From NCBI GenBank assembly GCA_027382625.1, contig JAJKFJ010022828.1:124001-188000 (forward strand): a stretch of 64,000 nucleotides of DNA. Direction: 5' to 3'. The notes under the pieces are model-generated. The model was not told where the DNA came from and did no database searches. It worked only from the letters and a program-made list of their open reading frames with translations. Each line of letters begins with the position of its first letter. Position 1 is the stretch's first letter. The position numbers were made by a program, and so were the translations under genes. This document shows positions 1-9,669 of the stretch, in pieces. This stretch comes from Tetmemena sp. SeJ-2015. Taxonomy: Eukaryota > Ciliophora > Spirotrichea > Sporadotrichida > Oxytrichidae.

Positions 1-216
1 TATCGCAGCGAACTTGGCGACAAGGACAAGATCGCGGCGCGGGTCAAGGATTACGAGGATCGCTTCGCCAACCCCTTCGTCGCAGCCGAAAAGGGCTTTA
101 TCGACGAGGTGATCATGCCCCATTCCACCCGCCGCCGGGTGGCCCGCGCCTTCGCCTCTCTGCGGGGCAAGAAGCTGGCGAACCCCTGGAAGAAGCACGA
201 CAACATTCCGCTTTGA
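1..216 (+). CDS. pccB: Propionyl-CoA carboxylase beta subunit, C-terminal end
   Basis: The window opens inside this gene; the last 71 codons are present and end in TGA. They match the C-terminal tail of acyl-CoA carboxylase carboxyltransferase subunits: a YEDRFANPF segment, then AAEKGFIDEVI and the basic ending RGKKLANPWKKHDNIPL. PccB transfers the carboxyl group from biotin to propionyl-CoA to give methylmalonyl-CoA, working with PccA encoded about 2.3 kb downstream. The pccB-small genes-pccA-mutase order is common in Rhodobacterales. The catalytic core lies outside the window. Confidence 0.87.
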   Translation, partial: YRSELGDKDKIAARVKDYEDRFANPFVAAEKGFIDEVIMPHSTRRRVARAFASLRGKKLANPWKKHDNIPL

Positions 217-224
217 GGCGCTGC

Positions 225-622
225 CATGCTGCCGATCCGCCGCCTTGCCCTTGCCTGCGCCAGCACCCTGCTGCTGGCCGGGGCAAGCTGTGACGAGGAC
301 GCGCCCGCGGCGGGGGGGGCGATGCGGTGCCCGTGCCCTCGGCCGGGCGGGACGCTTCTGGAGTGACCCAACGCCCCCGGGGTGACGGACGGCTCGCGGT
401 TCCCCTTTGTCGTTCCGGGCGAAGGCCGGTGAGGCCGAGCCTGGGCCATGCATGCTGGCCCGTGCCAGAACGCCGCCACGTGTGCGGGACAATGTGCCCG
501 CGCCGCGCCAGATCATCATCTCTTTCGGACCGCGCCGTGCCCTTTGGCGAAGCCTTGCCCCAGGCGGGCGTTTTTCGAGGCCTATGCCCCGAAAGGCGAA
601 GCTGCATCGGGAGATGTTCTGA
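225..622 (+). pseudogene. DUF6497-like exported protein, frameshifted
   Basis: An ATG 9 bases after pccB opens a signal-peptide-like stretch (LALACASTLLLAGASC) that then loses frame in a run of G at 310-317. Pieces of one protein continue in other frames: PAPRQIIIS, then DRAVPFGEALPQAGVFF, then FEAYAPKGEA, ending REMF and TGA at 622. From memory this order resembles the small DUF6497 family that often follows pccB in Rhodobacteraceae. At least three indels are needed to restore it. The family name is recalled, not searched; the exported nature and the broken frame are seen directly. Confidence 0.5.
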
Positions 623-844
623 AGATGCCACTACATCTTGTTGATCTTGCCGGGGTTTTGCGGCCGCTGATGTAAAACGAGTCACAGGGGCGCATTCTGG
701 GTTGCGCGCCGGTCCGGGCGCAATGTCAATGCGTGCGTTCTCGGCTATTTCTTGCCGAAGGCCGCGAAAAGGCGGTCGAACTCGGAAAATGGGGGCCGTC
801 GGCGGGTATCTCCGGCGCGACCCCCAAGAAAGATGGAGTCGAGG

Positions 845-982
845 ATGTCGAAGAGCAAACAGATCGTTCTGGTTCTGGCCTGCGCCGCTGCACTGGCCGC
901 TTGCGCCAAGAAGGAAGCCGAAGTCGTCTATGTGGACGAGCCCGTCACGGTCGAACCGACCTATACCGGCAAGTACAAGTAA
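845..982 (+). CDS. Small lipoprotein, paralogue 1
   Basis: A 45-residue protein too short for usual gene finders. It has a short basic N-terminus, a hydrophobic core and a lipobox ALAAC followed by AKKE, so it should be a lipid-anchored periplasmic protein. The mature part is only about 26 residues, acidic, and ends VEPTYTGKYK. A second copy with the same lipobox and the same ten-residue tail starts at 1169. Function is unknown. A strong hairpin follows the stop, suggesting it is transcribed as its own short unit. Confidence 0.75.
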   Translation: MSKSKQIVLVLACAAALAACAKKEAEVVYVDEPVTVEPTYTGKYK

Positions 983-995
983 GACCTGCGAAACC

Positions 996-1043
996 GGGGG
1001 GCGGGCCTGTCGGTCGCTTGCGGCCGCAGGGCCCGCCCCCTTG
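996..1043 (+). terminator. Hairpin after small lipoprotein 1
   Basis: Inverted repeat GGGGGCGGGCC ... GGCCCGCCCCC, with a stem of about 11 G/C pairs and a loop that can itself pair (GGTCGCTTGCGGCC), followed by only two T. The position just after the lipoprotein stop supports a terminator or mRNA-stabilising hairpin. Confidence 0.5.
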
Positions 1044-1168
1044 GCATTTCCGGGGTCTTTTCCGGTTGGGCCGCAAAACCCTGCCGATCCTTTCAGGAAG
1101 CTGTTTGCCCTTGGCGTTGTGCATGAATATGGTGCCGCCACCTGCACAGATTCTGAACGGAGTAAATC

Positions 1169-1300
1169 ATGCGGAATATCGCCATCGTCGCTCTCGTGGC
1201 CGTCGCCACGCTGGCTGCCTGCGCCAAGAAGGAAGAAGCCGTGGTCGTCGATGACGCTGCGGTCACCGTCGAGCCGACCTACACCGGCAAGTACAAGTAA
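1169..1300 (+). CDS. Small lipoprotein, paralogue 2
   Basis: A 43-residue lipoprotein with N-terminus MRNIAIVALVAVATLAAC, lipobox LAAC, then AKKEEAVVVDD and the tail VEPTYTGKYK. It starts at ATG 1169 after a possible ribosome site (CGGAG, about 6 bases upstream). The last ten residues are identical to those of the copy at 845, while the signal peptides differ, so the tail is the constrained part. The stop is followed by a compact inverted repeat (TGCCGGAC-GG-GTCCGGCA, 1304-1321). The role is unknown. Confidence 0.75.
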   Translation: MRNIAIVALVAVATLAACAKKEEAVVVDDAAVTVEPTYTGKYK

Positions 1301-1426
1301 CCCTGCCGGACGGGTCCGGCAGCACGATCTGCCGGCGCCCGTCCTGCGGCTTGCGGGGGCGGTGACGCATCGCCCCCTGCCATGCCCGGCGCGGTTCCGG
1401 CGGTCAGGCCCAGAGGAGGGCAGGAC

Positions 1427-1825
1427 ATGCTGAAGCACCGCGGGTTTCCGGGACGTCTCCCGAGCAGCGATTATCAATTCACCATCCGCCGCGCCAACAA
1501 AAAGGACGGTCCGACCAAGATCGTCCGGCGCGAACGCTACAAGGACCGCAAGGCGCTGGACCGCAAGGCCGACGAGGCCTTCCTGGCGGCGCTGTGGTCC
1601 TATTTCGGCGAAGAGGTCTTTGAACGCGGAAATCTGGATGCCGGGCGCCTGTCCTGGCTTTTCGGACGCGAGGTGGTGCCCGCCGAAGACCCGTTCGATC
1701 CCGCCTCTTACGACGCGCTGCTGAAGATCGACCTGGCCCGCGCCAAGGCGTCTTTCCCCGATGTCTTCGACCCGCCCGCGGGCGCCCCGGCCTATGACTG
1801 GGATGACGAGGAGGAGGAGGACTAG
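1427..1825 (+). CDS. Conserved hypothetical acidic-tailed protein
   Basis: A 132-residue soluble protein. ATG 1427 is chosen over the in-frame ATG at 1382 because GAGGAGGG lies 6-13 bases upstream. The N-terminal half is basic (RRANKKDGPTKIVRRERYKDRKALDRK), the middle is helical (AALWSYFGEEVFERG), and the C-terminus is very acidic (YDWDDEEEED). I see no signal peptide, membrane segment or known catalytic motif. It lies between pccB and pccA on the same strand. I do not recognise a family; the basic/acidic polarity hints at a binding partner role, which is inference only. Confidence 0.7.
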   Translation: MLKHRGFPGRLPSSDYQFTIRRANKKDGPTKIVRRERYKDRKALDRKADEAFLAALWSYFGEEVFERGNLDAGRLSWLFGREVVPAEDPFDPASYDALLKIDLARAKASFPDVFDPPAGAPAYDWDDEEEED

Positions 1826-2147
1826 GCATGTTCCCGCCGCCGCCCTTCCTGATCCGGCGCTCCTTTGCCGAGGCCCATGCCGCGGGCGATTTGCCCGTTG
1901 CGCGGGCCCGGCACGAGGGTCAGTCTGATCCTGTGGCGGCCGGTCAGCCCTGCCTGGCTTTGCCCCCTGTTCCTGATTGCTTTTCTCCTTCGCGGCGGTC
2001 CGGCCCTTTCATGGCCGGGCCGTCCCTTTCGCGGTGGGATGGGCAGGATGATGCCGATTTTGTGATCGGCAAAGGGAACCCTTTTGAAACGCTGTGGTTT
2101 GCGCTAGAATCGACGGCAATAACAACCACAAACCGAGGCAGTATCCC
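1826..2147. other. Intergenic stretch without a convincing gene
   Basis: About 320 bases between the acidic-tailed protein and the next lipoprotein. Short frames exist on both strands but none has a start, ribosome site and sensible composition together. One frame near 1895-2010 reads a hydrophobic run (WLCPLFLIAFLL), so a damaged small membrane protein cannot be excluded. The last 70 bases hold a candidate promoter. Confidence 0.5.
2084..2110 (+). promoter_or_regulatory. Candidate sigma-70 promoter for the glycine-rich lipoprotein
   Basis: TTGAAA (2084-2089) and TAGAAT (2105-2110) are separated by 15 bases (16 if TTTGAA is used) in an otherwise GC-rich region, 38 bases before the ATG at 2148. 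The spacer is shorter than the ideal 17, so this is only a candidate. Confidence 0.35.
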
Positions 2148-2366
2148 ATGCGCAAGTCGCTTATCCTCTTCGCCCTTCTCACCGCTCCGCTGGCCGGTTG
2201 CATGCAGGACCCGGCCTCGCGCGGGCTGGCTGGCGCCGCAACCGGCGCGCTGCTTGCCGATGCGACCGACAACAACGTGCTCACCGGCGCGGTCATCGGC
2301 GGTCTTGCCGGCGCTGCGACCTGCGGCATCGAGCTGGGCCTGCCGCCCTGCCGCTCGGGCTACTGA
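2148..2366 (+). CDS. Glycine-zipper lipoprotein
   Basis: A 72-residue protein with a signal peptide and lipobox LAGC (MRKSLILFALLTAPLAGC), followed by two small-residue runs rich in Gly/Ala (GLAGAATGALLAD and TGAVIGGLAGAATC) of the glycine-zipper type seen in small outer-membrane lipoproteins such as the SlyB/OsmB kind. Two further Cys occur in the tail (CGIELGLPPC). It probably sits in the outer membrane. It is flanked by its own candidate promoter and a strong terminator, so it looks monocistronic. The specific function is unknown. Confidence 0.8.
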   Translation: MRKSLILFALLTAPLAGCMQDPASRGLAGAATGALLADATDNNVLTGAVIGGLAGAATCGIELGLPPCRSGY

Positions 2367-2423
2367 GCACCGTGATCTGATTTCGGCCGCCCGCGCCGCG
2401 GGTCGGCCTTCACCTGACTTTGA

Positions 2424-2461
2424 CGGGGTCGTCCGGGCGGAAAGCCTGGGCGGCCCCGTTT
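2424..2461 (+). terminator. Rho-independent terminator
   Basis: A long hairpin CGGGGTCGTCCGGGC / GCCTGGGCGGCCCCG with a GGAAA loop and G-T wobbles, followed by TTT. It lies between the lipoprotein stop (2366) and pccA (2505), so it ends the lipoprotein transcript. Confidence 0.6.
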
Positions 2462-2504
2462 CGCATTCGCCCGCTGGCCCGGGCCGAGACTTCAAGGGGG
2501 AGCC

Positions 2505-4507
2505 ATGTTCGACAAGATCCTGATCGCCAACCGGGGCGAGATCGCCTGCCGTGTCATCAAGACGGCCCGCAAGATGGGCATCAAGACGGTGGCCGTCTAT
2601 TCCGACGCCGACCGCAACGCGCTGCATGTTTCGATGGCGGATGAAGCCGTGCATATCGGCGCAGCCCCCGCCGCACAGTCCTATATCGTGATCGACAAGA
2701 TCATGGCGGCGATCCGCCAGACCGGGGCGGAAGCGGTGCATCCGGGCTATGGCTTCCTGTCGGAAAACCGCGCTTTTGCCGCCGCGCTGGAAGCGGCGGG
2801 CGTGGTGTTCATCGGGCCGCCGTCCCCCGCGATCGAGGCGATGGGCGACAAGATCACCTCGAAAAAGATCGCCCAAGAGGCGGGCGTTTCGACCGTTCCG
2901 GGTTACATGGGCCTGATCGCCGACGCCGACGAGGCGGTAAAGATTTCCGGTCAGATCGGCTATCCGGTGATGATCAAGGCATCCGCAGGCGGCGGCGGCA
3001 AAGGCATGCGGATCGCATGGAACGATGCCGAGGCGCGCGAAGGGTTCCAGTCGTCCAAGAACGAGGCGGCGGCCTCGTTCGGCGATGACCGCATCTTCAT
3101 CGAGAAATTCGTGACCCAACCGCGCCACATCGAAATTCAGGTGCTGGCCGACAAACACGGAAACTGCGTCTACCTGCACGAGCGCGAATGTTCGATCCAG
3201 CGCAGGAACCAGAAGGTGATCGAAGAAGCGCCCTCGCCCTTTCTGGACGAGGCGACGCGCAAGGCGATGGGTGAACAGGCCTGCGCCTTGGCGAAAGCCG
3301 TGGGCTACACCAGCGCGGGAACGGTGGAATTCATCGTCGACGGCAACCGCAACTTCTACTTCCTCGAAATGAACACCCGTTTGCAGGTCGAGCATCCGGT
3401 GACCGAACTGATTACCGGCGTCGATCTGGTCGAACAGATGATCCGCGTGGCCAATGGCGAGCCACTTCCCTTTGCGCAATCGGACCTGAAAATCAACGGC
3501 TGGGCGATGGAAAGCCGCCTTTATGCCGAAGACCCCTATCGCAATTTCCTGCCCTCGATCGGTCGGCTGACCCGCTACCGCCCGCCGGTCGAAGGCACCA
3601 CCCCGCGTGGTGGCATCGTGCGCAACGACACCGGCGTGTTCGAGGGGGGCGAGATCAGCATGTATTACGACCCGATGATCGCGAAACTCTGCACATGGGG
3701 CGCAACCCGCGCCGATGCCATCGAAGAGATGCGTCTGGCACTCGACACCTTCGAGGTCGAAGGCATCGGCCACAACCTGCCCTTTGTCGGCGCGGTGATG
3801 GACCACCCGCGCTTCGTCTCGGGCAACATCACAACCGCCTTCATTGCCGAGGAATATCCCGACGGTTTTCAGGGGGCCACGCTGGATGATGCCACCCTGC
3901 GCCGCGTCGCTGCGGCGGCGGCGGCGATGAACCGCGTCGCCGAAATCCGGCGCACGCGGATCTCGGCACGATGGACAATCACACCCGCCGGGTGGGCGAT
4001 GACTGGGTGGTCAGCCTGCAGGGCACGGCTTTCGCGGTGAAGATCAAAGCCGATCCCGAAGGCTCGACCGTGACTTTCGAGGACGGTCAGGCGCTGCGGG
4101 TGGAAAGCGATTGGGAACCGGGTCAGCCGCTGGCCACGCTTTGCGTCGATGGCGCGGAAATGGCGATCAAGACCGCCAAGATCCCGATGGGTTTCCGGAT
4201 GCGGCTGCGCGGCGCGGATCTGAAGGTGCATGTCCAGTCGCCGCGCCAGAAGGCGCTGGCGGCGCATATGCTGGACAAGCTGCCGCCGGACACGTCGAAG
4301 TTCCTGCTCTGCCCGATGCCGGGCCTGGTGGTGAAAATCTCGGTCGAGGAAGGCCAGGAAGTGCAGGAGGGCCAGCCCCTTGCCACGGTCGAGGCGATGA
4401 AGATGGAGAACATCCTCAAGGCCGAGAAGCGCGGCGTGGTGAAGGCGATCAAAGCCACGGCGGGCGCGAGCCTGAAGGTGGACGATGTGATCCTGGAGTT
4501 CGAATGA
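2505..4507 (+). CDS. pccA: Propionyl-CoA carboxylase alpha subunit, one frameshift
   Basis: This is the biotin-carrying subunit that carboxylates its biotin with ATP and bicarbonate and passes the carboxyl to PccB. Visible are the N-terminal biotin carboxylase fold ([14 protein letters not shown]), the ATP-grasp glycine loop [12 protein letters not shown], the [13 protein letters not shown] segment, the BT domain, and the C-terminal biotinyl motif EAMKMEN with the acceptor lysine. It starts at ATG 2505 after AAGGGGG. The frame breaks near 3967-3972: one base is missing between ISAR and MDNHTRRVG, and the second part continues to TGA 4507. Restored length is about 667 residues, normal for the family. 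A single lost base in an otherwise perfect gene suggests a sequence error. Confidence 0.93.
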
Positions 4508-4546
4508 CCAGCCGGGCGCAGGCGCGAAGTTTTCGAAATCTCCGCG

Positions 4547-5002
4547 CTACCGCCCGGCCGGGTTCTTCTCCAGCGCCTCGGCGCGGGCGATGGGCATCTT
4601 GTCGATGGAATTGACGATCTCTCGCCCTTCCCAGGGCAGGGGTTTGCGGATCGAGGGCTTCCAGTCCTTGTCCATCAGGACCAGCGAAAAGCCGCGCGGC
4701 CGCAGTTTCAGCCGCAAAGCGGAAGGGGTGGCCGGGCTGGTGTCGGTGATCAGGATCACGTCGCGCGCGGCGAGATCGTCATAGGAGCGGGAGAGAAGCT
4801 CCATCTGGCGGATGTAGTTGGGGTCGTTCGGGCTGTCGGCAAAGACCAGCACCGGGCGGCGCAGGAAAAGATAGTCGGCCTCGACCACCTGATCGCTGGG
4901 ACGGGGGCGAAGGCGGGGGCCTCATCGGCCCTGACAGGCATGGCGAACGGCGCAAGCGCCGGTACAGGAACAGGACGGAACGCGGTGCAAGCGGATCTCC
5001 AT
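4547..5002 (-). CDS. DUF4174 domain protein, exported, N-terminal frameshift
   Basis: The intact part (from 4888 to TAG at 4547) reads RRPVLVFADSPND, a strand-helix pattern with ILITDT, and RGFSLVLMDKDW. This matches the thioredoxin-like DUF4174 family, whose members are small periplasmic proteins of unknown role. The N-terminal part lies in another frame (FAMPVRADEAPAFAPVPA), giving a signal-peptide cleavage site ahead of VVEADYLFLRRP. A start at ATG 5002 is the most likely. It is convergent with pccA and divergent from the mutase gene. The lost frame near 4890-4950 is probably a base-calling error. Confidence 0.7.
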
Positions 5003-5084
5003 GCCCCTGATATAGGGCAGTCCGCGGCAAAGCCCAAGCAGGGACGGCATTGGCCCATGCCGCCCAAGGGGATGTGAGGGAAAG

Positions 5085-7208
5085 ATGACGGACAAGACCA
5101 CCTGGGAGAAGCTGGCCTCGAAAGAGCTGAAGGGGGCGTCGCCCGACAGCCTGACGTGGGACACGCTTGAAGGCATCCCCGTCAAGCCGCTTTACACCGC
5201 CGAGGACGTGGCGGGCCTGCCGCAAATGGGCGAGGTTCCTGGCGTTGCCCCCTTTACCCGTGGTGTCCGCGCCACGATGTATGCGGGCCGTCCCTGGACC
5301 ATCCGCCAATACGCGGGCTTCTCCACAGCCGAGGAAAGCAACGCCTTTTACCGCAAGGCGCTTGCCGCAGGGCAGCAGGGCGTGTCGGTCGCCTTCGACC
5401 TTGCCACCCATCGCGGCTATGACAGCGACCACCCCCGCGTGGTGGGTGATGTCGGCAAGGCGGGCGTCGCCATCGACTCGGTCGAGGATATGAAGGTGCT
5501 TTTCGACGGCATCCCGCTCGACAAGGTGTCGGTCTCGATGACGATGAACGGCGCGGTCATCCCGATCCTCGCCAGTTTCATCGTCACCGGCGAAGAACAG
5601 GGCGTGCCGCGCGCGGCCCTGTCGGGGACGATCCAGAACGATATCCTCAAAGAATTCATGGTGCGGAATACGTATATCTATCCGCCCGAACCCAGCATGC
5701 GGATCATCGCGGATATCATCGAATTCACCGCGAAAGAGATGCCCAAGTTCAACTCGATCTCGATTTCCGGCTATCACATGCAGGAAGCCGGCGCGAACCT
5801 TGTGCAGGAACTGGCCTTTACGCTGGCCGACGGGCGCGAATATGTGCGCGCGGCGATTGAACGCGGCATGGATGTTGACGACTTCGCAGGCCGCCTGTCC
5901 TTTTTCTTCGCCATCGGCATGAATTTCTTCATGGAGGCCGCCAAGCTGCGCGCCGCGCGGATGCTGTGGACGCGGATCATGCAGGAATTCAAGCCGCAGA
6001 AGCCGGGCAGCCTGATGCTGCGCACCCATTGCCAGACCAGCGGCGTGTCGTTGCAGGAACAAGACCCCTACAACAACGTCGTCCGCACGGCATATGAGGC
6101 TTTGGCGGCCGTCCTCGGCGGCACGCAATCGCTGCACACCAACGCGCTGGATGAAGCGATTGCCCTGCCCACCGAATTCGCAGCCCGTATCGCGCGCAAC
6201 ACCCAGCTTATCCTGCAGGAAGAGACCGGGATCACCCATGTCATCGACCCGCTGGCGGGCTCCTATTACGTCGAGAGCCTGACGGCGGAACTGGCGGAAA
6301 AGGCCTGGGCGCTGATCGAGGAAGTCGAGGCGATGGGCGGCATGACCAAGGCCGTCGCAAGCGGCATGCCGAAGATGCGGATCGAGGAAACCGCGGCGCG
6401 GCGGCAGGCGATGATCGACCGTGGCACCGAGGTGATCGTCGGCGTCAACAAATACCGGCTGGCCAAGCAGGACATGATCGACATCCTGGATATTGACAAT
6501 GTCAAGGTGCGCGACGGCCAGATCGCCCGGCTGAAGGCAACGCGGGCGGCGCGGGACGAGGCCCACTGCCAGGCGGCGCTGGCCGAGGTGACGCGGCGCG
6601 CGGAACAGGGCGGCAATCTTCTGGAGGCGGCCGTCGAAGCCGCGCGGGCAAGGGCCACGGTTGGGGAGATCTCGGACGCGATGGAAAAGATCTTTGGCCG
6701 CCACAGGGCGGAAGTGAAGACGCTGGCCGGGGTCTATGGCGCGGCCTATGAGGGCGATGCGGGCTTTGCCCAGATCCAGAAGGATGTCGAGGCCTTTGCC
6801 GAGGCCGAGGGGCGGCGGCCGCGCATGCTGGTCGTCAAGATGGGGCAGGATGGCCATGACCGGGGCGCGAAGGTCATCGCCACGGCCTTTGCCGATATCG
6901 GCTTTGACGTCGATGTGGGGCCGCTGTTCCAGACGCCCGAGGAAGCGGCGCAGGATGCGGTGGACAATGACGTCCATGTCATCGGCATCTCGTCCCAGGC
7001 GGCGGGGCACAAGACGCTGGCGCCGAAACTGATCGAGGCCCTGCGCGAAAAGGGCGCCGGGGAGATTCTGGTGATCTGCGGCGGGGTCATTCCGCAGCAG
7101 GATTACGATTTCCTGAAGGCCGCAGGGGTGAAGGCGATCTTCGGGCCGGGGACCAATATCCCGGCGGCGGCGAAGGAAATCCTCGACCTGATCCGCAGCG
7201 CGGGCTGA
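5085..7208 (+). CDS. scpA: Methylmalonyl-CoA mutase
   Basis: Intact 707-residue protein, the usual length for the single-chain B12-dependent mutase that interconverts (R)-methylmalonyl-CoA and succinyl-CoA, the last step of propionyl-CoA assimilation. The TIM-barrel substrate domain comes first ([23 protein letters not shown], with [21 protein letters not shown]). The C-terminal cobalamin domain carries DGHDRG (the DxHxxG motif, axial His near residue 590), then the GxS and GG loops ([18 protein letters not shown]). ATG 5085 follows GAGGGAAAG. It acts with PccAB encoded just upstream. The symbol could equally be bhbA or mcmA. Confidence 0.97.
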   Translation: MTDKTTWEKLASKELKGASPDSLTWDTLEGIPVKPLYTAEDVAGLPQMGEVPGVAPFTRGVRATMYAGRPWTIRQYAGFSTAEESNAFYRKALAAGQQGVSVAFDLATHRGYDSDHPRVVGDVGKAGVAIDSVEDMKVLFDGIPLDKVSVSMTMNGAVIPILASFIVTGEEQGVPRAALSGTIQNDILKEFMVRNTYIYPPEPSMRIIADIIEFTAKEMPKFNSISISGYHMQEAGANLVQELAFTLADGREYVRAAIERGMDVDDFAGRLSFFFAIGMNFFMEAAKLRAARMLWTRIMQEFKPQKPGSLMLRTHCQTSGVSLQEQDPYNNVVRTAYEALAAVLGGTQSLHTNALDEAIALPTEFAARIARNTQLILQEETGITHVIDPLAGSYYVESLTAELAEKAWALIEEVEAMGGMTKAVASGMPKMRIEETAARRQAMIDRGTEVIVGVNKYRLAKQDMIDILDIDNVKVRDGQIARLKATRAARDEAHCQAALAEVTRRAEQGGNLLEAAVEAARARATVGEISDAMEKIFGRHRAEVKTLAGVYGAAYEGDAGFAQIQKDVEAFAEAEGRRPRMLVVKMGQDGHDRGAKVIATAFADIGFDVDVGPLFQTPEEAAQDAVDNDVHVIGISSQAAGHKTLAPKLIEALREKGAGEILVICGGVIPQQDYDFLKAAGVKAIFGPGTNIPAAAKEILDLIRSAG

Positions 7209-7217
7209 GACGGTGCA

Positions 7218-7233
7218 GGGGGGCTTTGCCCCC
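7218..7233. terminator. GGGGGC-TTT-GCCCCC hairpin
   Basis: A perfect short hairpin ten bases after the mutase stop and before the convergent minus-strand gene that ends at 7270. It could end transcription from both sides. A similar GGGGG-TTTG-CCCCC core recurs near 31800. Confidence 0.55.
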
Positions 7234-7269
7234 TATGCCCCGGGCATCTCGGCCAGGACGAAAGCCGGA

Positions 7270-7731
7270 TCAGAGGTCGATTTCGCCGTTCGGGCCGGGG
7301 CGGGTGATGCCGGGCGGAACGGGCGGCGCGATCTTCGGTTCCGCACCGGGCAGGTCGGGCATCGGCGGGGCATCGGCCTTGCGGCGGATCAGGATATCGC
7401 CATTGTCGAGCCGGATCGGCGCCTCGTAATTGCGCACATCGCCCATCAGCGCGGCCATTTCCTTCACCCAGGGCGTCAGCTCCTTCATCGCCGGGCCAAG
7501 CGTGTCCATCGCCGCGCCCATGTCGTCGAGCGCGGGTTCCATCTCCTTCATCAGCCCCCGCAGCATGAGCTTCGCGCCCTCTTCGAAGAGCGAACTGTCC
7601 TCGGATTGCGGGGCGGCATCGGGGGTGGGGTCGGGGATGGCGGTCTGGGCGCGCACGGGAAGCGGCGCGGGCAGGGTGACGCCGAATGTGGCGGCTACGG
7701 CAAGGGCGGTGGTAAGGGCGATCCGGGCCAT
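7270..7731 (-). CDS. Exported protein of unknown function
   Basis: A 153-residue protein. ATG 7731 is chosen over 7764 because GGAGG lies just upstream of it and a clean signal peptide follows (RIALTTALAVAATFGVTLPAPLPVRAQ). The mature protein has a helical centre rich in Met/Leu/Glu (FEEGAKLMLRGLMKEMEPALDDMG) and a proline-rich tail containing YEAPIRLDNGDILIRRK. It is probably periplasmic. Relatives in Rhodobacterales are, as I recall, usually called hypothetical or wrongly 'AAA+ family ATPase'; no Walker motif is present here. The function is unknown. Confidence 0.75.
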   Translation of the reverse strand: MARIALTTALAVAATFGVTLPAPLPVRAQTAIPDPTPDAAPQSEDSSLFEEGAKLMLRGLMKEMEPALDDMGAAMDTLGPAMKELTPWVKEMAALMGDVRNYEAPIRLDNGDILIRRKADAPPMPDLPGAEPKIAPPVPPGITRPGPNGEIDL

Positions 7732-7803
7732 GGGTCCTCCTGTCGTCACCGGGTTCCCGGTCAATATGGGGGCGCAATGTCACAGGCGCAAATCACGCGC
7801 TGG

Positions 7804-8860
7804 TCACACAGGCGGGATCGGCAGGTCGATGCTGACGGGAAATGGTCCGAGGCCTGCAACAGCGCCTGCGCAGTTCCGGCGGCGGCGATGCCGGGTCGTT
7901 GAACGGGTGCCAGATGCGCCAATCCGGCACACGGGCGGCAAGGTCGGGCGAGACCATGATGAAATCCAAGAGCGCCTCGAACCAGCGTTTCTTCGGCCCG
8001 TGCCAGAAACGGGCCGAGGTCGGCTGCATCGAGACCCGGCTTTGCAGCGCCATCGCTGCATGGGGATCGGTCAGGCGGCGATCGGGCGCGGCCTCGGCGC
8101 CCAGCACGATCTCGACGCCGGAGCGGCCGAAGAGGCGCTCGAATTCGTCAAGGCCGGGGCCGTCGTTGAAATCGCCCATGACCATGAGGCTGTCGCCCCG
8201 GCTGAGGTGATCCTCGACCCGGGCGCGGATCCAGATGCATTGGGCAAGCTGCTTGCGGCGGTTCTCGATCGACAGCCGCATGAGCTGATCGGGGCTGGTG
8301 GCGCCATGCGGGGCCTTGGATTTGGCATGAACGCCGATCAGGCGCAGGGCCGCGCCGCCCTGCGGCGTGACCAGAAGTTCGAGCGGCGGTTTCGAGAAGC
8401 GGATGACCTCGGGCGCGATGTCCGGTGTCAAGGTCATAGCGGAAGGCGTGTCGAAGCGCGGCGGCCGGGGCACGGACACAGCCGCCGTCGTGGCCCCAGG
8501 CTCGGCGCAGTTCGCGGACCCGGCGGTCGCGATCGTAGAGAAAGGCGTTTCCTTGATCGGCCGGAGCGCAGAGCCTGAGCAAGCCGGCGGCAGGCCGAAC
8601 ATGGCGGCGAAATTCTCCAGCGCGGTCACGGTCGAGCGGCGGGAATTGCTGTCCGGCGCCTCGATCACCATCACGCCATCGGCGTCGAGCGCGGTGAAGA
8701 CGATGCCAAGCGCGCCAAGCTGCTGGGCGCGGCTGGTCTGGTAGCGGGCCGAGGGGGCGTCGTCGTCATAGGGGTGGCCGCGATCGTCGAACAGCGCGTT
8801 GAACCATTCGGTGTTGTAGCTGGCCAGCCGCAGCGGACGGTTGGGCGCGACCCCGGTCAT
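7804..8860 (-). CDS. Endonuclease/exonuclease/phosphatase family protein, frameshifted
   Basis: EEP-fold metal-dependent phosphodiesterase. The N-terminus carries RLASYNTEWFNALF (the metal-coordinating Asn), the centre VMVIEAPDSNS (E of the EEP core), then GDSLMVMGDFNDGP (catalytic GDFND) and, in another frame, DHFPVSIDLPI (the C-terminal DH catalytic pair). Frame is lost at least twice: around 8480-8600, where AFLYDRD and FRYDLDT lie in other frames, and near 7870-7900, before the real stop at 7804. Its start overlaps the stop of the J-domain gene at 8857-8860 (ATGA), so the two are co-transcribed. Substrate unknown. Confidence 0.8.
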
Positions 8861-9570
8861 GCCGCCTGCCGGGTTTCGATTTCCTTCCAGGCGGCATTGA
8901 CCAGCATCAGGCGGCGTTCCGCCAGTTGCAGCGCCTCGGGCGGGACACCGCGGGCGATCATCCGGTCGGGATGGCTGTCCTTCACCAGGGCGCGCCAGGC
9001 GGCCCGGGCCTCGTCGGTCGTGGCGGTGTGGGGGATGCCCAGCACGTCATAGGGATCGCGCGGCGCGCCTTCGACCAGACGGGCGCGGACGGCGCGGAAA
9101 CAGGGTTCGTCCAGGCCGAAGATGCCCGCGACATGGGCGAGGAAGGCGTCTTCATGGTCGTGATAGGTGCCGTCGGCCAAGGCGACGGTGAAGAGGCCCT
9201 CCAGGATGTCGATCAGCACCGAATGGCTGTCGGCGCAGATCTTGCGGCCCTCGGGGTTGAAAAGCCGCGCGATCTTGGTGGCATAGGCGTCGAACCCCGC
9301 CACATCCTGCCGGGCCAGGTTGAAGACGCGGGCGGCATGGGCCTCTTCCTCGGGGGGCAGCATGAAGATGCGGCGGAAGGCGGTGACCTCGTCGCGCGTC
9401 ACCTCGCCATCGGCCTTGGCCATCTTGGCGCCAAGCGCAAGGACCGCAATGGTGAAGCCAACGGATTGTTCCGGTGCCCCGGCCCCCATCAGGCGGTCGA
9501 AGACGACCGACAGGGGTTCGCCCTTGGTGAGGGCGGAAAGGGCGGCGGCGATGCGGGTCCAGATCGACAT
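8857..9570 (-). CDS. DjlA-like TerB/J-domain co-chaperone
   Basis: Intact 237-residue protein. The N-terminal 150 residues are a TerB-type helical domain (ALGAKMAKADGEVTRDEVTAFRRIF, with the acidic ADGEV metal-site pattern and a second ADGTYHDHE). The C-terminal 70 residues are a J domain (PYDVLGI ... KDSHPDRMI), with the HPD tripeptide that stimulates DnaK ATPase. This arrangement is that of DjlA-family proteins, but no N-terminal membrane anchor is seen, so it should be cytosolic. It overlaps the following EEP gene by four bases. Confidence 0.88.
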   Translation of the reverse strand: MSIWTRIAAALSALTKGEPLSVVFDRLMGAGAPEQSVGFTIAVLALGAKMAKADGEVTRDEVTAFRRIFMLPPEEEAHAARVFNLARQDVAGFDAYATKIARLFNPEGRKICADSHSVLIDILEGLFTVALADGTYHDHEDAFLAHVAGIFGLDEPCFRAVRARLVEGAPRDPYDVLGIPHTATTDEARAAWRALVKDSHPDRMIARGVPPEALQLAERRLMLVNAAWKEIETRQAA

Positions 9571-9669
9571 GATGCGGGCAGGATATGCGGCGGCGCGGCA
9601 TCTGTCACGGCGGAAGCAAGGTGCATTTCAGCACAATCACGCCAGCGTCAGCACGGCCCGTGCGCGGCT

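Noticed and set aside
1944..3806. 620-codon open frame on the minus strand
   Set aside because: It lies antisense to pccA, in which every family motif is present; the translation is low-complexity and typical of GC-rich shadow frames.
4779..7010. 743-codon open frame on the minus strand
   Set aside because: Antisense to the intact methylmalonyl-CoA mutase; composition rich in Arg/His/Asp as expected from mirrored codons.
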